In this document: positions 37,601-46,136 of the stretch, piece after piece
Numbering within the stretch: the first letter of the stretch is position 1
How the letters are laid out: each line of letters opens with the position of its first letter
NCBI GenBank assembly: GCA_020161815.1
Contig: JAIUOP010000011.1
Location: 1 to 64,000, forward strand
Direction: 5' to 3'
Length of the DNA stretch: 64,000 nucleotides
DNA from: Actinomycetota bacterium
GTDB taxonomy: Bacteria; Actinomycetota; Actinomycetes; Actinomycetales; Dermatophilaceae
Notes under the pieces: model-generated
Told to the model about the DNA's origin: nothing
Databases searched by the model: none
The model's input: the letters and a program-made list of their open reading frames with translations, nothing else
Program-made: the position numbers and the translations under genes

Positions 37601-37672
37601 GGCTCGGCGCGGCTCGTCGAAGCCGAGCCGCGTGAGGGCGCCGGGGATGGACTCCCCGCGGGGGGCGGTCAC
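34664..37672 (-). CDS. glnE: glutamine synthetase adenylyltransferase/deadenylylase
   Basis: A 1002-residue two-headed enzyme that adds AMP to glutamine synthetase and removes it. Each half has a nucleotidyltransferase domain with the paired acidic residues: GGRELNYISDVDVIFAVEP (about 225-245) in the N half and GGREAGYASDADVLFVHDP (about 735) in the C half. KLGKGGLRDVEF and KLGHGGLSDVEW follow each. The gene starts 4 bp after glnA2, an arrangement also seen in mycobacteria; the true substrate is normally GlnA1, which is not in this window. Confidence 0.96.
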   Translation of the reverse strand: MTAPRGESIPGALTRLGFDEPRRALSLLDDPVLERVIQRRDAIEDDGLARALAETADPDQALLGLVRLMESVCRGPAPALRTRVERVLVEGGVGRRRILEVLGASLALADHLVAHPEHVLDLVSAEPLPVESRGELLTAAALTAPEGATAGEDALRVEYRRQLLGIAALDLEAEHPTDQLPRTAAALADLAQGALAAAHALAVHRAGERAQRCRLAVIAMGKTGGRELNYISDVDVIFAVEPADGVPEEEALAIGADLATSLMRICSANTGAGTLWQVDPALRPEGKQGPLVRTVASHRAYYERWAKTWEFQALLKARPVAGDPEVGAAYVEAMSPFVWTAAGRENFVSDAQAMRRRVEDHVPAAEADRQIKLGKGGLRDVEFSVQLLQLVHGRADDNLRSATTIPALEALSRGGYVGREDAAALATAYRFLRTLEHRIQLQRMRRTHLMPTAPADLRRLGRALGHRTDPATEILARWRSTAREVRRLHERIFYRPLLAAVAKLSEGEVRLTPEAAQARLTALGFRDPKGAFNHLRALSEGVSRRAAIQRQLLPAMLGWFADEADPDAGLLAFRRVSDELGTTHWYLKMLRDEGRAAERLAHTLGRSRFAAELLEQAPDCVQFLGDGSGLRPRTREEVESRMRAAAGRQGSLDQAVQAARTIRRAELFRLAVADLEGSLTTTDVGHALSDLAGGLIQVALEQVVRAHVAEQGRDLVTRLLVVGMGRLGGREAGYASDADVLFVHDPVPGADDQQAQDDALDVVRELLRVLGLPGPDPRLEIDADLRPEGKNGPLVRSLASYAAYYERWSLVWEAQALVRARPVAGDPELADRFLALIDPIRWPREGLTAAQVREIRTLKARMESERLPRGADRKTHFKLGHGGLSDVEWCAQLVQLRHAHAHPELRTTSTVEALTAARALGLVAATDAEELLEAWTMTSRLRNAGMLWRGRSLESLPSDVRDAEGVARVLRRPPGSGHLLDEEYRRLTRHARTAYERVFFEQ

Positions 37673-37676
37673 CGCC

Positions 37677-39011
37677 TCAGAGCCGCAGGTAGCGGTCGAG
37701 CTCGAAGGGCGTCACCTGGGCGCGGTAGTCGTCCCACTCGCGCCGCTTGTTGCGCAGGAAGAACTCGAAGGTGTGCTCGCCGAGGACGTCGGCCATGAGC
37801 TCACTGGACTCCATCGCCTGGATGGCCCGGTGGAGCGAGGAGGGAAGGGCCTTGATGCCCATCGCCTTGCGCTCGACCTCGGTGAGGCCCCACACGTCGT
37901 CCTCGGTCTCCGGCGGGAGTTCGTAGCCCTCCTCGATGCCCTTGAGGCCGGCCCCGAGGAGGACGGCGAAGGCGAGGTAGGGATTGCACGCCGGGTCGAT
38001 GGTCCGGACCTCGACCCGCGTGCTGTTGCCCTTGTTCGGCTTGTACATCGGCACCCGCACCATGGCCGAGCGGTTGTTGTGCCCCCAGGTCAGGTGGGCC
38101 GGCGCCTCTCCCCCGCCCCACAGCCGCTTGTAGCTGTTGACCCACTGGTTCGTCACGGCGGTGATCTCCGCCCCGTGGTGCAGGATCCCGGCGATGAACT
38201 GCCGCCCGACCTTGGAGAGCTGGTAGGGCGCACCGGGCTCGTGGAAGGCGTTGCGGTCACCCTCGAAGAGGCTCACGTGGGTGTGCATGCCCGAGCCGGG
38301 GTGGTCGGCGAAGGGCTTGGGCATGAAGGTGGCATAGAGGTCCTGCTCGAGGGCCACCTCCTTGACCACGGTCCGGAAGGTCATGATGTTGTCGGCCATG
38401 GTGAGCGCATCGGCGTAGCGCAGGTCGATCTCGTTCTGGCCGGGGGCGCCCTCGTGGTGGCTGAACTCCACCGAGATCCCCATCGACTCGAGCATCGTGA
38501 TCGCGGCCCGCCGGAAGTCGTGCCCGGTGCCGTGCGGGACGTGGTCGAAGTAGCCGGCCTGGTCCACGGGGGTGGGCGTGCGTCCGGGCTTGGGTTCCTT
38601 CTCGAGGAGGAAGAACTCGATCTCGGGGTGGACGTAGAAGGTGAAGCCCAGGTCTGCCGCGCGCCCCAGCATCCGCTGGAGGACGTTGCGCGGGTCGGCC
38701 ATGCTCGGCGCCCCGTCGGGCAGGGTGATGTCGCAGAACATCCGCGCCGTTCCCGGCCGGTCGCCCCGCCACGGGAGGATCTGGAAGGTCGAGGGGTCCG
38801 GCTTGGCGAGCATGTCGGCCTCGTAGACGCGCGCGAAGCCCTCGATGACGGAGCCGTCGAAGCCGATGCCCTCGGCGAAGGCCCCCTCGAGCTCGGCCGG
38901 AGCCACGGCCACGGACTTGAGGGTGCCGAGGACGTCGGTGAACCACAGTCGGACGAACCTGATGTCGCGTTCCTCGATGGTGCGAAGGACGAACTCCTGC
39001 TGACGATCCAT
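37677..39011 (-). CDS. glnA: type I glutamine synthetase, GlnA2-like
   Basis: ATP-dependent glutamine synthetase family, 444 residues. Metal and substrate motifs are EIEFFLLE, PGQNEIDLRY, GSGMHTHVSLF and KPNKGNSTRVEVRTID. The site that carries the adenylylated tyrosine in GlnA1 (NLYDLPP) reads VWGLTEVE, with Trp in place of Tyr. So, although next to glnE, this enzyme is probably not adenylylated, as in mycobacterial GlnA2. A GlnR-like box lies 23-38 bp upstream. No CGGCATAC motif copy occurs in it. Confidence 0.93.
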   Translation of the reverse strand: MDRQQEFVLRTIEERDIRFVRLWFTDVLGTLKSVAVAPAELEGAFAEGIGFDGSVIEGFARVYEADMLAKPDPSTFQILPWRGDRPGTARMFCDITLPDGAPSMADPRNVLQRMLGRAADLGFTFYVHPEIEFFLLEKEPKPGRTPTPVDQAGYFDHVPHGTGHDFRRAAITMLESMGISVEFSHHEGAPGQNEIDLRYADALTMADNIMTFRTVVKEVALEQDLYATFMPKPFADHPGSGMHTHVSLFEGDRNAFHEPGAPYQLSKVGRQFIAGILHHGAEITAVTNQWVNSYKRLWGGGEAPAHLTWGHNNRSAMVRVPMYKPNKGNSTRVEVRTIDPACNPYLAFAVLLGAGLKGIEEGYELPPETEDDVWGLTEVERKAMGIKALPSSLHRAIQAMESSELMADVLGEHTFEFFLRNKRREWDDYRAQVTPFELDRYLRL

Positions 39012-39033
39012 GGGCGCATCCTGCACCAGCCGT

Positions 39034-39049
39034 GTTTCGGTCGCGTTAC
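39034..39049 (-). promoter_or_regulatory. GlnR-like box upstream of glnA2
   Basis: On the minus strand GTAAC, six bases, then GAAAC fits the actinobacterial GlnR half-site pair GTnAC-n6-GAAAC exactly. It lies about 23 bp from the glnA2 ATG, where it would overlap promoter elements. A second adjacent pair is not clear. Nitrogen control of glnA2-glnE by GlnR is therefore likely but unproven. Confidence 0.55.
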
Positions 39050-39230
39050 GTCGCCGGCGACGACGCCCGCCTCCACCCCTCGGGGTGGCTCTCGCCTCGT
39101 GCTTGGTCACGGCAAGATAACGATTGCCGACTCGGATCGCGCCCGCTGGCGCCGAGAGCGACGATCCCACACGGGCGCCGATCGGTGGCCCACGTCGCTC
39201 CGACGTATGTCCGCACAGACAGGATGCACA

Positions 39231-41645
39231 GTGACGAAACGTCTGCATCGCGGCGCCAGGGCCTTGAGCTTTGCGTCTGCAGGCCTGCTGACCGCAGGAT
39301 TCTTCGCCGCCGCGCCCGCCGCATCAGCGGCTCCGGCGCCCTCGCCGGCCGACTCCGCCGTGGCCACTCTCGCCGACCGTGGCGAAGCCGGAGGGGGCCA
39401 CGTCCCCACCCACCCGCTGAGCGTCGCGCGCAAGCAGGGGGCCCTCAAGGACTCCGTCATCCAGCGTCAGCTCAAGGGCGACAAGAGCGCCACCGGCAAG
39501 GTGGTCAAGGTCGGCAAGGGTCAGTACGTCGAGCTCCAGCGGGAGGCCACCGACCCCGTCTTCGTGATCATCGTCGAGTTCGGTGACGCGCAGCACCCCA
39601 ACCCAATCTTCCAGGGACCGCCCCCGGACGGCTCCGCCACCGATGTCACCGGCCCCCTCCACAACGAGATCCCCCAGCCGGACCGGTCAGTCGACAACTC
39701 CACGCTGTGGAAGGCGGACTACAACCGCGAGCACTACGTCGACATGTACTTCAACCGGATGGCGAACTACTACAAGGCCCAGTCCTCCAACCGGTACTCC
39801 GTGACCGGTGACGTCCACGGCTGGGTCAAGGTGCCCTTCAACGAGGCGCTCTACGGCCGCAACTACTGCGGCGGCATCGTCTGCCCCACCTCCAAGGCGT
39901 TGGCCCGGGACGCGATGGCCGTCTGGGTCGACCAGCAGCTGAAGTCCGGCCTGACGATGAGCGACGTCCAGGCCGAGCTGAAGAAGTACGACGTCTGGGA
40001 CCGCTATGACCTCGACGGCGACGGCAACTTCAACGAGCCCGACGGCTACATCGACCACATGCAGATCGTCCACGCCGGCGGCGACGAGGCCGCGGGCGAC
40101 CCGCACCAGGGCACCGACGCCATCTGGAGCCACCGCTGGTACGCCAACCTGCAAGCAGGCGGGCCCGGCGGCCTGGCCGGTGTCCAGATCGGCGCCAATG
40201 GCGGCCTGGTCTCCTCCTCGATGGTCCCCAACAACCCGACCGGCGTCTGGCTCGGTGACTACACGATCCAGCCGGAGAACGGCGGCCTCGGCGTCTTCGC
40301 CCACGAGTACGGCCACGACCTCGGCCTGCCGGACCTCTACGACACCTCCGGCAACACCGGCGGCGCGGAGAACTCCACCGCCTTCTGGACCCTGATGTCC
40401 TCCGGCGCCAACATCGGCAGCGGCTCACCCGACGGCATCGGCGATGCCCCGACCGACCTGTCGGCCTGGGAGCTGCTCACCCTCGGCTGGTTGGGCCCGC
40501 AGGGCTCGAAGGGCCCGTTCTACGAGGTCGTGAAGCCTGGCGAGAAGAAGAACGTCAAGCTCGGACCGAACGTCCCGGCGACGAAGTCCCCGCAGGCGAT
40601 CTTCACCGTCCTCCCGGACAAGGTGGTCGACCGCAACCTCGGCGCCGGCGCGGAGGCCGGCGACTTCTTCTGGGCCACCGGCAAGGCCGACACCACGTCC
40701 ACGATGACGGCCTCGGTCACGGGCGCCACCGTGACGGCCAAGGTCCGCTACGACATCGAGGTCGACTACGACTACGCCCGGCTGCAGGCGCAGGTCGGTG
40801 GCGTGTGGGTCAACGTCTCGACCAACCTGTCGACCACGTCGGACCCCAACGGCAACAACCCGGACAAAACGGGCATCACCGGTACGTCGGCCGGCTATGC
40901 CACCGGCGCGTGGGTCGACCTCACGGCCACGCTTCCGAGCGGCACCACGGCCGTTCGCTTCGCCTACACCAACGACCCGGCGGAGTTCGGAGACGGCTTC
41001 GGCGTCGATGCGGTCAAGGTCGGGGGCACCCCCGTGGCCGACAGCGCCTGGAGCCTCGACGGCTTCCAGCTCGCGGTCAACGGGATGGTCAAGGATGCCT
41101 TCTTCAACGCCTACGTCGCCGAGAACCGGCAGTACGACGGGTACGACGCCTCGCTGAAGAGCGCCTACAACTTCGGCTTCCTCGACAGCAAGCCGGACTG
41201 GGTCGAGAACTTCCCCTACCAGAACGGCCTGCTGATCTGGTACTGGAACGAGCAGTACGCCGACAACAACGTCGGTGACCACCCCGGTGGCGGCCTGCTC
41301 CTCCCGGTGGACGCGCACCCGAGCTTCCACCACTACGCCGATGGCACGCTGATGCGGCAGCGCCTGCTGAGCTACGACTCGACCTTCGGGACCGAGGCCA
41401 CCGACGCCATCACGGTCCACAAGAACAGCCAGCCGTCGACGATCCCGTCGCAGCCCGCGGTGAACGTCTTCGACGACACCAGGGACTGGTGGTTCGACTG
41501 TGACACCGACGCCTGCACCGGCTCCCACCAGGGTCGCTACCAGCCGGGCTGGACCGGTGTCGACGTGCCCAAGACGGGGACGACGATCACCGTCAACGGC
41601 GCCACCACGAACAGCCACCTCAACGTCACCGTCTCTGCCAAGTGA
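39231..41645 (+). CDS. secreted M6-family metalloprotease (immune-inhibitor-A-like)
   Basis: An 804-residue exported protease. The N-terminus, VTKRLHRGARALSFASAGLL plus an Ala-rich stretch, is a Sec signal peptide with a likely cut after ASA. The zinc site HEYGHDLGLPDLYD (about residue 360) is the HExxH motif with the third ligand nearby. DLDGDGNFNEPDG looks like a calcium loop. The C-terminal half holds a MAM-like or jelly-roll domain. The GTG at 39231 is chosen for the signal peptide; an ATG at 39207 would add eight residues. The intergenic 39012-39230 carries divergent promoters. No CGGCATAC motif copy occurs in it. Confidence 0.92.
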   Translation: MTKRLHRGARALSFASAGLLTAGFFAAAPAASAAPAPSPADSAVATLADRGEAGGGHVPTHPLSVARKQGALKDSVIQRQLKGDKSATGKVVKVGKGQYVELQREATDPVFVIIVEFGDAQHPNPIFQGPPPDGSATDVTGPLHNEIPQPDRSVDNSTLWKADYNREHYVDMYFNRMANYYKAQSSNRYSVTGDVHGWVKVPFNEALYGRNYCGGIVCPTSKALARDAMAVWVDQQLKSGLTMSDVQAELKKYDVWDRYDLDGDGNFNEPDGYIDHMQIVHAGGDEAAGDPHQGTDAIWSHRWYANLQAGGPGGLAGVQIGANGGLVSSSMVPNNPTGVWLGDYTIQPENGGLGVFAHEYGHDLGLPDLYDTSGNTGGAENSTAFWTLMSSGANIGSGSPDGIGDAPTDLSAWELLTLGWLGPQGSKGPFYEVVKPGEKKNVKLGPNVPATKSPQAIFTVLPDKVVDRNLGAGAEAGDFFWATGKADTTSTMTASVTGATVTAKVRYDIEVDYDYARLQAQVGGVWVNVSTNLSTTSDPNGNNPDKTGITGTSAGYATGAWVDLTATLPSGTTAVRFAYTNDPAEFGDGFGVDAVKVGGTPVADSAWSLDGFQLAVNGMVKDAFFNAYVAENRQYDGYDASLKSAYNFGFLDSKPDWVENFPYQNGLLIWYWNEQYADNNVGDHPGGGLLLPVDAHPSFHHYADGTLMRQRLLSYDSTFGTEATDAITVHKNSQPSTIPSQPAVNVFDDTRDWWFDCDTDACTGSHQGRYQPGWTGVDVPKTGTTITVNGATTNSHLNVTVSAK

Positions 41646-41675
41646 CCTGACGACGGTCGGCTGATCGACCCACAG

Positions 41676-41709
41676 GAGGGCCCCGTCACCGGAAGGTGAC
41701 GGGGCCCTC
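41676..41709 (+). terminator. terminator after M6 protease
   Basis: A perfect 15-bp stem, GAGGGCCCCGTCACC with its reverse complement, around a GGAA tetraloop, 30 bp after the protease stop. The stem is very GC-rich and has no T-run. A CGGCATAC copy follows at 41723. Confidence 0.85.
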
Positions 41710-41751
41710 GTGCATGTCCCCACGGCATACGGCTCGCCCTAGGATCGGGAC

Positions 41752-42624
41752 ATGAGCCAGACGCCTGCGTCCCCCGCCCCCGAGAGCACCGCCCCCTACG
41801 GCACCGGGGCGCAGGCGGCCCCCCAACGCCGCATCCGGATCCCGCACCTGATGGCGATGAAGGAGCGGGGCGAGAAGTGGGCGATGCTCACCGCCTACGA
41901 CATGTACACCGCGGAGATCTTCGACCAGGCCGACATCCCGGTGCTGCTCGTCGGGGACAGTGCCGGCAACAACGTCTACGGCTTCGAGACCACCGTGCCG
42001 GTCACGGTCGACCACCTCGTGCCCCTGTGCCGGGCCGTCACCAGCGCGGCGAAGCGGGCGATGGTCGTGGCCGACCTGCCCTTCGGGTCCTACCAGGCCA
42101 GCCCCCAGCAGGCGCTCGCGACGGCGACCCGCTTCATGAAGGAGGGGCTCGCCCACGCGGTGAAGCTCGAGGGCGGGAAGGCGATGGTCCCCGAGGTCGA
42201 GCTGCTCGTGCGCGCCGGCATCCCGGTCATGGGCCACATCGGCTTCACCCCGCAGAGCGAGCACGTGCTCGGCGGCTACCGCGTCCAGGGCCGCGGCGAG
42301 GCCGCGCGACGCACCCTCGAGGACGCCCTCGCCCTCCAGGAGGCCGGGTGCTTCGCCATCGTCATGGAGATGGTGCCCGCTCCCCTGGCCAAGGAGATCA
42401 CCGAGGCCCTCGTGATCCCCACGGTCGGCATCGGCGCCGGCCCGCACTGCGACGCCCAGGTGCTCGTCTGGCAGGACATGGCCGGCCTGCGCGGCGGTCG
42501 GGCGCCGCGCTTCGTCAAGAAGTACGCCAACCTCCGCGAGGACCTCGGCGACGCGGCCAAGGCGTATGCCGCGGACGTCGCCGACGGCTCGTTCCCGGCC
42601 GCCGAGCACAGCTTCGAGTCCTGA
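41752..42624 (+). CDS. panB: 3-methyl-2-oxobutanoate hydroxymethyltransferase
   Basis: First step toward pantothenate; adds a hydroxymethyl group to alpha-ketoisovalerate. The 290-residue barrel shows [29 protein letters not shown] (metal-site Asp), [15 protein letters not shown], and [19 protein letters not shown]. The N-terminal 25 residues are Pro/Ala-rich and disordered. TAGGAT (41740-41745) is 6 bp before the ATG, suggesting a leaderless mRNA. panC is not adjacent. Confidence 0.95.
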   Translation: MSQTPASPAPESTAPYGTGAQAAPQRRIRIPHLMAMKERGEKWAMLTAYDMYTAEIFDQADIPVLLVGDSAGNNVYGFETTVPVTVDHLVPLCRAVTSAAKRAMVVADLPFGSYQASPQQALATATRFMKEGLAHAVKLEGGKAMVPEVELLVRAGIPVMGHIGFTPQSEHVLGGYRVQGRGEAARRTLEDALALQEAGCFAIVMEMVPAPLAKEITEALVIPTVGIGAGPHCDAQVLVWQDMAGLRGGRAPRFVKKYANLREDLGDAAKAYAADVADGSFPAAEHSFES

Positions 42625-42638
42625 GCCCGGAGCCGACG

Positions 42639-43271
42639 ATGGGCCTGCCCTACGACCCGTTCACCCGCTGGCGGGAGATCTCCGACGGCTCGGGTGGCGC
42701 CGCGCACTACCAGGAGCGCTTCGACGCGCTCGCCGCCGAGGGCCAGGACGTGCACGGGGAGGCCGCCCTCGTCGCCGCACTCGTCGGCCCACCGCCTCGG
42801 CGGGTCCTCGACGCCGGGTGCGGCACCGGACGCGTGGCGATCGAGCTGGCGCGGCGCGGCTACGACTGCGTCGGCGTGGACGCCGACAGCCAGATGCTCG
42901 AGGTCGCTCGGGTGCGCGGCCCGGGCATCCACCTGATCCACCAGGACCTGGCCACGATGTACCTGCGCGCCCAGCTCTTCGACCTCGTGGTCGCGGCCGG
43001 CAATGTCATCCCCCTGCTCGCCCCGGGCACGCTCGACGCGGCGGTCGAGCGGATGGCGGCGCACACGGTGCCGGGCGGGCTCGTCGTCTGCGGCTTCGGC
43101 ACCGACTCCGCCCACCTGCCGGACGGGTGCCCGGTCACCCCGCTGGCCGACCTCGAGCGGGCCTGTGCGCTCGCCGGGCTGGTGCGGGTCGAGCGGTGGT
43201 CCTCATGGGACCGTGCCCCGTGGACGGCGAGCGCGGGTTACGTCGTCACGGTCCACCGTCGACCGGACTGA
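42639..43271 (+). CDS. class I SAM-dependent methyltransferase
   Basis: A 210-residue methyltransferase-fold protein. The SAM-binding motif I is RVLDAGCGTGRVAIELAR (about 53-70), followed by the acidic end of strand 2 (VGVDADSQML) and the motif-IV-like FDLVVAAGNVIPLL. The acceptor is unknown. It starts 14 bp after panB and is probably cotranscribed with it. Confidence 0.88.
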   Translation: MGLPYDPFTRWREISDGSGGAAHYQERFDALAAEGQDVHGEAALVAALVGPPPRRVLDAGCGTGRVAIELARRGYDCVGVDADSQMLEVARVRGPGIHLIHQDLATMYLRAQLFDLVVAAGNVIPLLAPGTLDAAVERMAAHTVPGGLVVCGFGTDSAHLPDGCPVTPLADLERACALAGLVRVERWSSWDRAPWTASAGYVVTVHRRPD

Positions 43272-43288
43272 CGAGGTCTGGTCTGCGG

Positions 43289-43504
43289 TCAGTCCTCGAG
43301 GTCGTCGTCGTTCCAGCCGGGAGCGGCGCCCCGGCTCTCCCACTCCTCGTCCTCCTCGTCCCACCGTTCGGTGTTCTCCCGGGCGTGCTCGAGGGCCTTC
43401 TCGGCCTCGGCCTGGGTCGCGAAGGGGCCGAGCACGTCGGCTCCCGGGCCGCGCGTCTCGTCGGTCTCGACGCTCTTGGTGGCGAGGTTGTACCAGAAGG
43501 CCAT
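43289..43504 (-). CDS. small SPOR-like domain protein
   Basis: A 71-residue acidic protein, [20 protein letters not shown] at its start, then [20 protein letters not shown] and a Glu/Asp/Trp-rich tail. The [13 protein letters not shown] stretch is the SPOR-type pattern; I recall such short proteins next to map or panB in related genomes. No signal peptide is seen, so a peptidoglycan role like that of large SPOR proteins is doubtful. It is divergent from map. Confidence 0.75.
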   Translation of the reverse strand: MAFWYNLATKSVETDETRGPGADVLGPFATQAEAEKALEHARENTERWDEEDEEWESRGAAPGWNDDDLED

Positions 43505-43598
43505 CGTGCTCTCCTTGGGCTCGGGTCGTCGTCGGCGCGAGGGGTGCGCCGCACGTCCGACTGTCGGGCGGACCGGGTGGCTGCCTAGACTCCACCGT

Positions 43599-44462
43599 AT
43601 GCCGGTGACCTTCGCAAGTGTGGCCCCCGGATCGGTGTCTGCGCGGCGCGCCGTACCCGCCTCGATCGTGGCTCCGGAGTACGTCGACCGCCCCACGCCG
43701 GTCGAGGGCCGCGAGCCCAATGTCAAGAGTGCCGAGACGATCGAGGCGATGCGTGTCGCCGGCCGGATCGCGGCCCGCGCGATGGCGGAGGCGGCGGCGG
43801 TCATCGCCCCCGGGGTCACCACTGACGAGATCGACCGGGTCGGTCACGAGTACCTCCTCGACCACGGCGCCTATCCCTCGACCCTGGGCTACAAGGGCTT
43901 CCCCAAGTCGCTGTGCACCTCGGTCAACGAGGTGATCTGCCACGGCATCCCGGACTCACGCCGGCTCGAGGACGGCGACATCGTCAACATCGACATCACG
44001 GCCTACGTGGGCGGCGTGCATGGCGACACCGATGCGACCTATCTCGTCGGCGAGGTCGACGAGGAGTCGAGGCTGCTCGTCGAGCGCACCCAAGAGGCGA
44101 TGATGCGGGGCATCAAGGCGGCCCTGCCCGGTCGAGCGATCAACGTCATCGGGCGGGTCATCGAGTCGTATGCCGCCCGCTTCGGTTACGGCGTCGTCCG
44201 CGACTTCACCGGCCACGGGATCGGCACCGAGTTCCACTCCGGGCTGATCGTCCCCCACTACGACGCCGCCCCGGCCTACGACCTCGTGATCGAGCCGGGG
44301 ATGACCTTCACCATCGAGCCGATGCTCAACCTCGGCACGCCCGAGTGGGAGATGTGGGACGACGGCTGGACGGTCGTGACACGCGACCGGCGTCGGTCGG
44401 CACAATTCGAGCACACCATCCTCATCACCGAGACCGGCAACGAGATCCTGACCCTCCCGTGA
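43599..44462 (+). CDS. map: methionine aminopeptidase
   Basis: Removes the initiator methionine from new proteins. The 287-residue type I enzyme has the metal ligands in [30 protein letters not shown], and TIEPMLN, and the last Glu near [11 protein letters not shown] 40-residue N-terminal extension precedes the core. The ATG at 43599 lies inside a GTATGCCG copy and 7 bp after TAGACT (43586-43591), so the mRNA is probably leaderless. Confidence 0.95.
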   Translation: MPVTFASVAPGSVSARRAVPASIVAPEYVDRPTPVEGREPNVKSAETIEAMRVAGRIAARAMAEAAAVIAPGVTTDEIDRVGHEYLLDHGAYPSTLGYKGFPKSLCTSVNEVICHGIPDSRRLEDGDIVNIDITAYVGGVHGDTDATYLVGEVDEESRLLVERTQEAMMRGIKAALPGRAINVIGRVIESYAARFGYGVVRDFTGHGIGTEFHSGLIVPHYDAAPAYDLVIEPGMTFTIEPMLNLGTPEWEMWDDGWTVVTRDRRRSAQFEHTILITETGNEILTLP

Positions 44463-44479
44463 CCCGACAAGGAGTCCCC

Positions 44480-45268
44480 ATGGCCCAGCAGTCCAGCCTC
44501 CCCCTCGGCATCGACGTCGGCGGGAGCGGCATCAAGGGCGCGCCCGTCGACCTGGCCACCGGCCAGCTGACGGCCGAGCGGCTCCGCATCGAGACCCCCC
44601 AGCCCTCGACGCCGGAGGCGGTCGTCGGTGTCATCGCCCAGATCGTCGACGCCTTCGCCGACCAGGTCGGGCCGACCGCTCCGATCGGCATCACCATCCC
44701 CGGGGTGGTCATGCGGGGCGTGGTCAAGACGGCCGCGAACATCGACAAGGGCTGGATCGACTGCGACATGGAGAAGCTCGTCGAGGACCGGCTCCAGCGT
44801 GACGTCGTCGTCGTCAACGACGCCGACGCCGCCGGGGTCGGCGAGCTGCACTACGGCGCGGCCAAGGGCCACGAGGGGCTGGTCATCATGACCACGCTCG
44901 GCACCGGCATCGGCAGCGCAGTGATCCACGAGGGCCGGCTCGTCCCCAACTCGGAGTACGGCCACCTCGAGATCGACGGCCACAACGCCGAGAGCCGGGC
45001 AGCGGCCTCGGCCAAGAAGCGTGAGGGACTGTCGTGGGAGCAGTACGCCAAGCGACTGAGCCGCTACTACCAGTTCCTCGAGTCGGTCACCTGGCCGGAC
45101 CTGTTCGTCATCGGCGGGGGCGTGTCGAAGAAGCCCGAGAAGTTCCTGCACCTCATCGAGTGCCGCACCCCCGTCATCGCCGCGACCCGGGCCAACGAGG
45201 CCGGCATCATCGGTGCCGCACGGATGGCGGCGGACGCCCAGCAGGTGCGCGGACGGCATACGGCCTGA
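44480..45268 (+). CDS. ppgK: polyphosphate glucokinase
   Basis: Phosphorylates glucose using polyphosphate or ATP; characteristic of actinobacteria. The 262-residue ROK-like protein has [16 protein letters not shown] (phosphate 1), [19 protein letters not shown] (catalytic Asp), [12 protein letters not shown] and [24 protein letters not shown] closes the nucleotide site. It follows map by 17 bp with an AAGGAG ribosome-binding site. Confidence 0.95.
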   Translation: MAQQSSLPLGIDVGGSGIKGAPVDLATGQLTAERLRIETPQPSTPEAVVGVIAQIVDAFADQVGPTAPIGITIPGVVMRGVVKTAANIDKGWIDCDMEKLVEDRLQRDVVVVNDADAAGVGELHYGAAKGHEGLVIMTTLGTGIGSAVIHEGRLVPNSEYGHLEIDGHNAESRAAASAKKREGLSWEQYAKRLSRYYQFLESVTWPDLFVIGGGVSKKPEKFLHLIECRTPVIAATRANEAGIIGAARMAADAQQVRGRHTA

Positions 45269-45280
45269 TCGGGCCTGGCG

Positions 45281-45931
45281 TCAGGAGAAGGTGACCGCGC
45301 CCCGGCCCAGGAGGTCCATGACCTCGGTGTCGGGGCACCCCAGCGTGCGCGCCTGCCCCAGGTAGAGCGCGCGGCCGTGGGGGGCGAGCAGCGAGTCGTG
45401 GATCGGGAACGCACGGGCGACACCCAGGCGCCGTAGGAAGGCCGTCATCTCGCGGCTGCGCTGCCAGGGGGCGTTGAGCGGGAAGCCCAGGACGTCGACC
45501 TCGCCCGGATCGGCGTCGAGGGCGTCCCCGGGGTGGAAGAAGGTCGGCTGGCCGGGGGCGCTGAGGCGGACACCGACATTGGAGATCCGCGGGATGTCCT
45601 CGTGGATGAGGGCGTGGACCTTGCCGACCGGGTCGATGCGCAGGTCGCCGATCCTCGTCCCCTCGGCCGCATGAGTGGTGGCGTCCACGCCGAGCCCGGC
45701 GAGGACGGCGACGCTGTCGGGGTCGCACAGGACCTGAGCCTGGGGATTGGCGCGCACCAGCTCGGGCAGCCGGTCGGGATCGAGGTGGTCGGCGTGCTGG
45801 TGGGTCACCACGATCGCGGCGAGATCCCGCACGGGCGAGAAGTCACCCGCGAAGGTGCCCGGGTCGATGAGGACGCGGACGTCGGCGCTCTCGACGAGGA
45901 CGCAGGCATGACCGAGGTGGGTGAGCTCCAT
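45281..45931 (-). CDS. MBL-fold metal-dependent hydrolase
   Basis: A 216-residue metallo-beta-lactamase-fold protein. The metal motif is VTHQHADHLD (about residue 62), with further His at FFHPGDAL and PIHDSLL. It starts MELTHLGHACVLVES, like the UlaG/YtnP-type L-ascorbate-lactonase relatives. The substrate is unknown. It is convergent to ppgK; TAGCGT (45938-45943) lies 6 bp upstream of the ATG. Confidence 0.87.
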   Translation of the reverse strand: MELTHLGHACVLVESADVRVLIDPGTFAGDFSPVRDLAAIVVTHQHADHLDPDRLPELVRANPQAQVLCDPDSVAVLAGLGVDATTHAAEGTRIGDLRIDPVGKVHALIHEDIPRISNVGVRLSAPGQPTFFHPGDALDADPGEVDVLGFPLNAPWQRSREMTAFLRRLGVARAFPIHDSLLAPHGRALYLGQARTLGCPDTEVMDLLGRGAVTFS

Positions 45932-46009
45932 GAACCCACGCTAGGCCACCGTGGCAGCCGGAGGGACCTCGCGGCGGGCCCCGACATGACCTCGGCGAAT
46001 TACATGGAT

Positions 46010-46041
46010 GTGACTCATGTGAACCCAGTGACAGGTGTGAT
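46010..46041 (+). promoter_or_regulatory. four 9-bp-spaced GTGAN repeats (MtrA-like site)
   Basis: GTGAC, GTGAA, GTGAC and GTGAT start at 46010, 46019, 46028 and 46037, exactly 9 bp apart. A possible -10, TACGGT (46051-46056), follows at promoter distance. MtrA, the actinobacterial cell-wall response regulator, binds tandem 9-bp direct repeats, and the downstream gene encodes a cell-wall-type secreted protein. Binding is inferred. Confidence 0.55.
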
Positions 46042-46136
46042 TTCGCGTCCTACGGTGGAGGAAGCCACGCCCGAGACAACCCACGCATCCACGGACCTCG
46101 TCTCGAAAACCCCTGTGCCGGAAGGAGACTCGCCCG

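Noticed and set aside
34037-37798. Very long open frame antisense to glnE (over 1200 codons)
   Set aside because: Caused by high GC at third codon positions of glnE; the translation is repetitive in Gly, Arg, Glu and Val and matches no family.
36987-39230. N-terminal extension of the M6 protease frame by about 750 codons
   Set aside because: It runs antisense through glnE and glnA2; the signal peptide marks the true start at 39231.
45932-46136. A riboswitch before the secreted coiled-coil protein
   Set aside because: I looked for cyclic-di-AMP riboswitch features and found none; the spaced repeats explain the region better.
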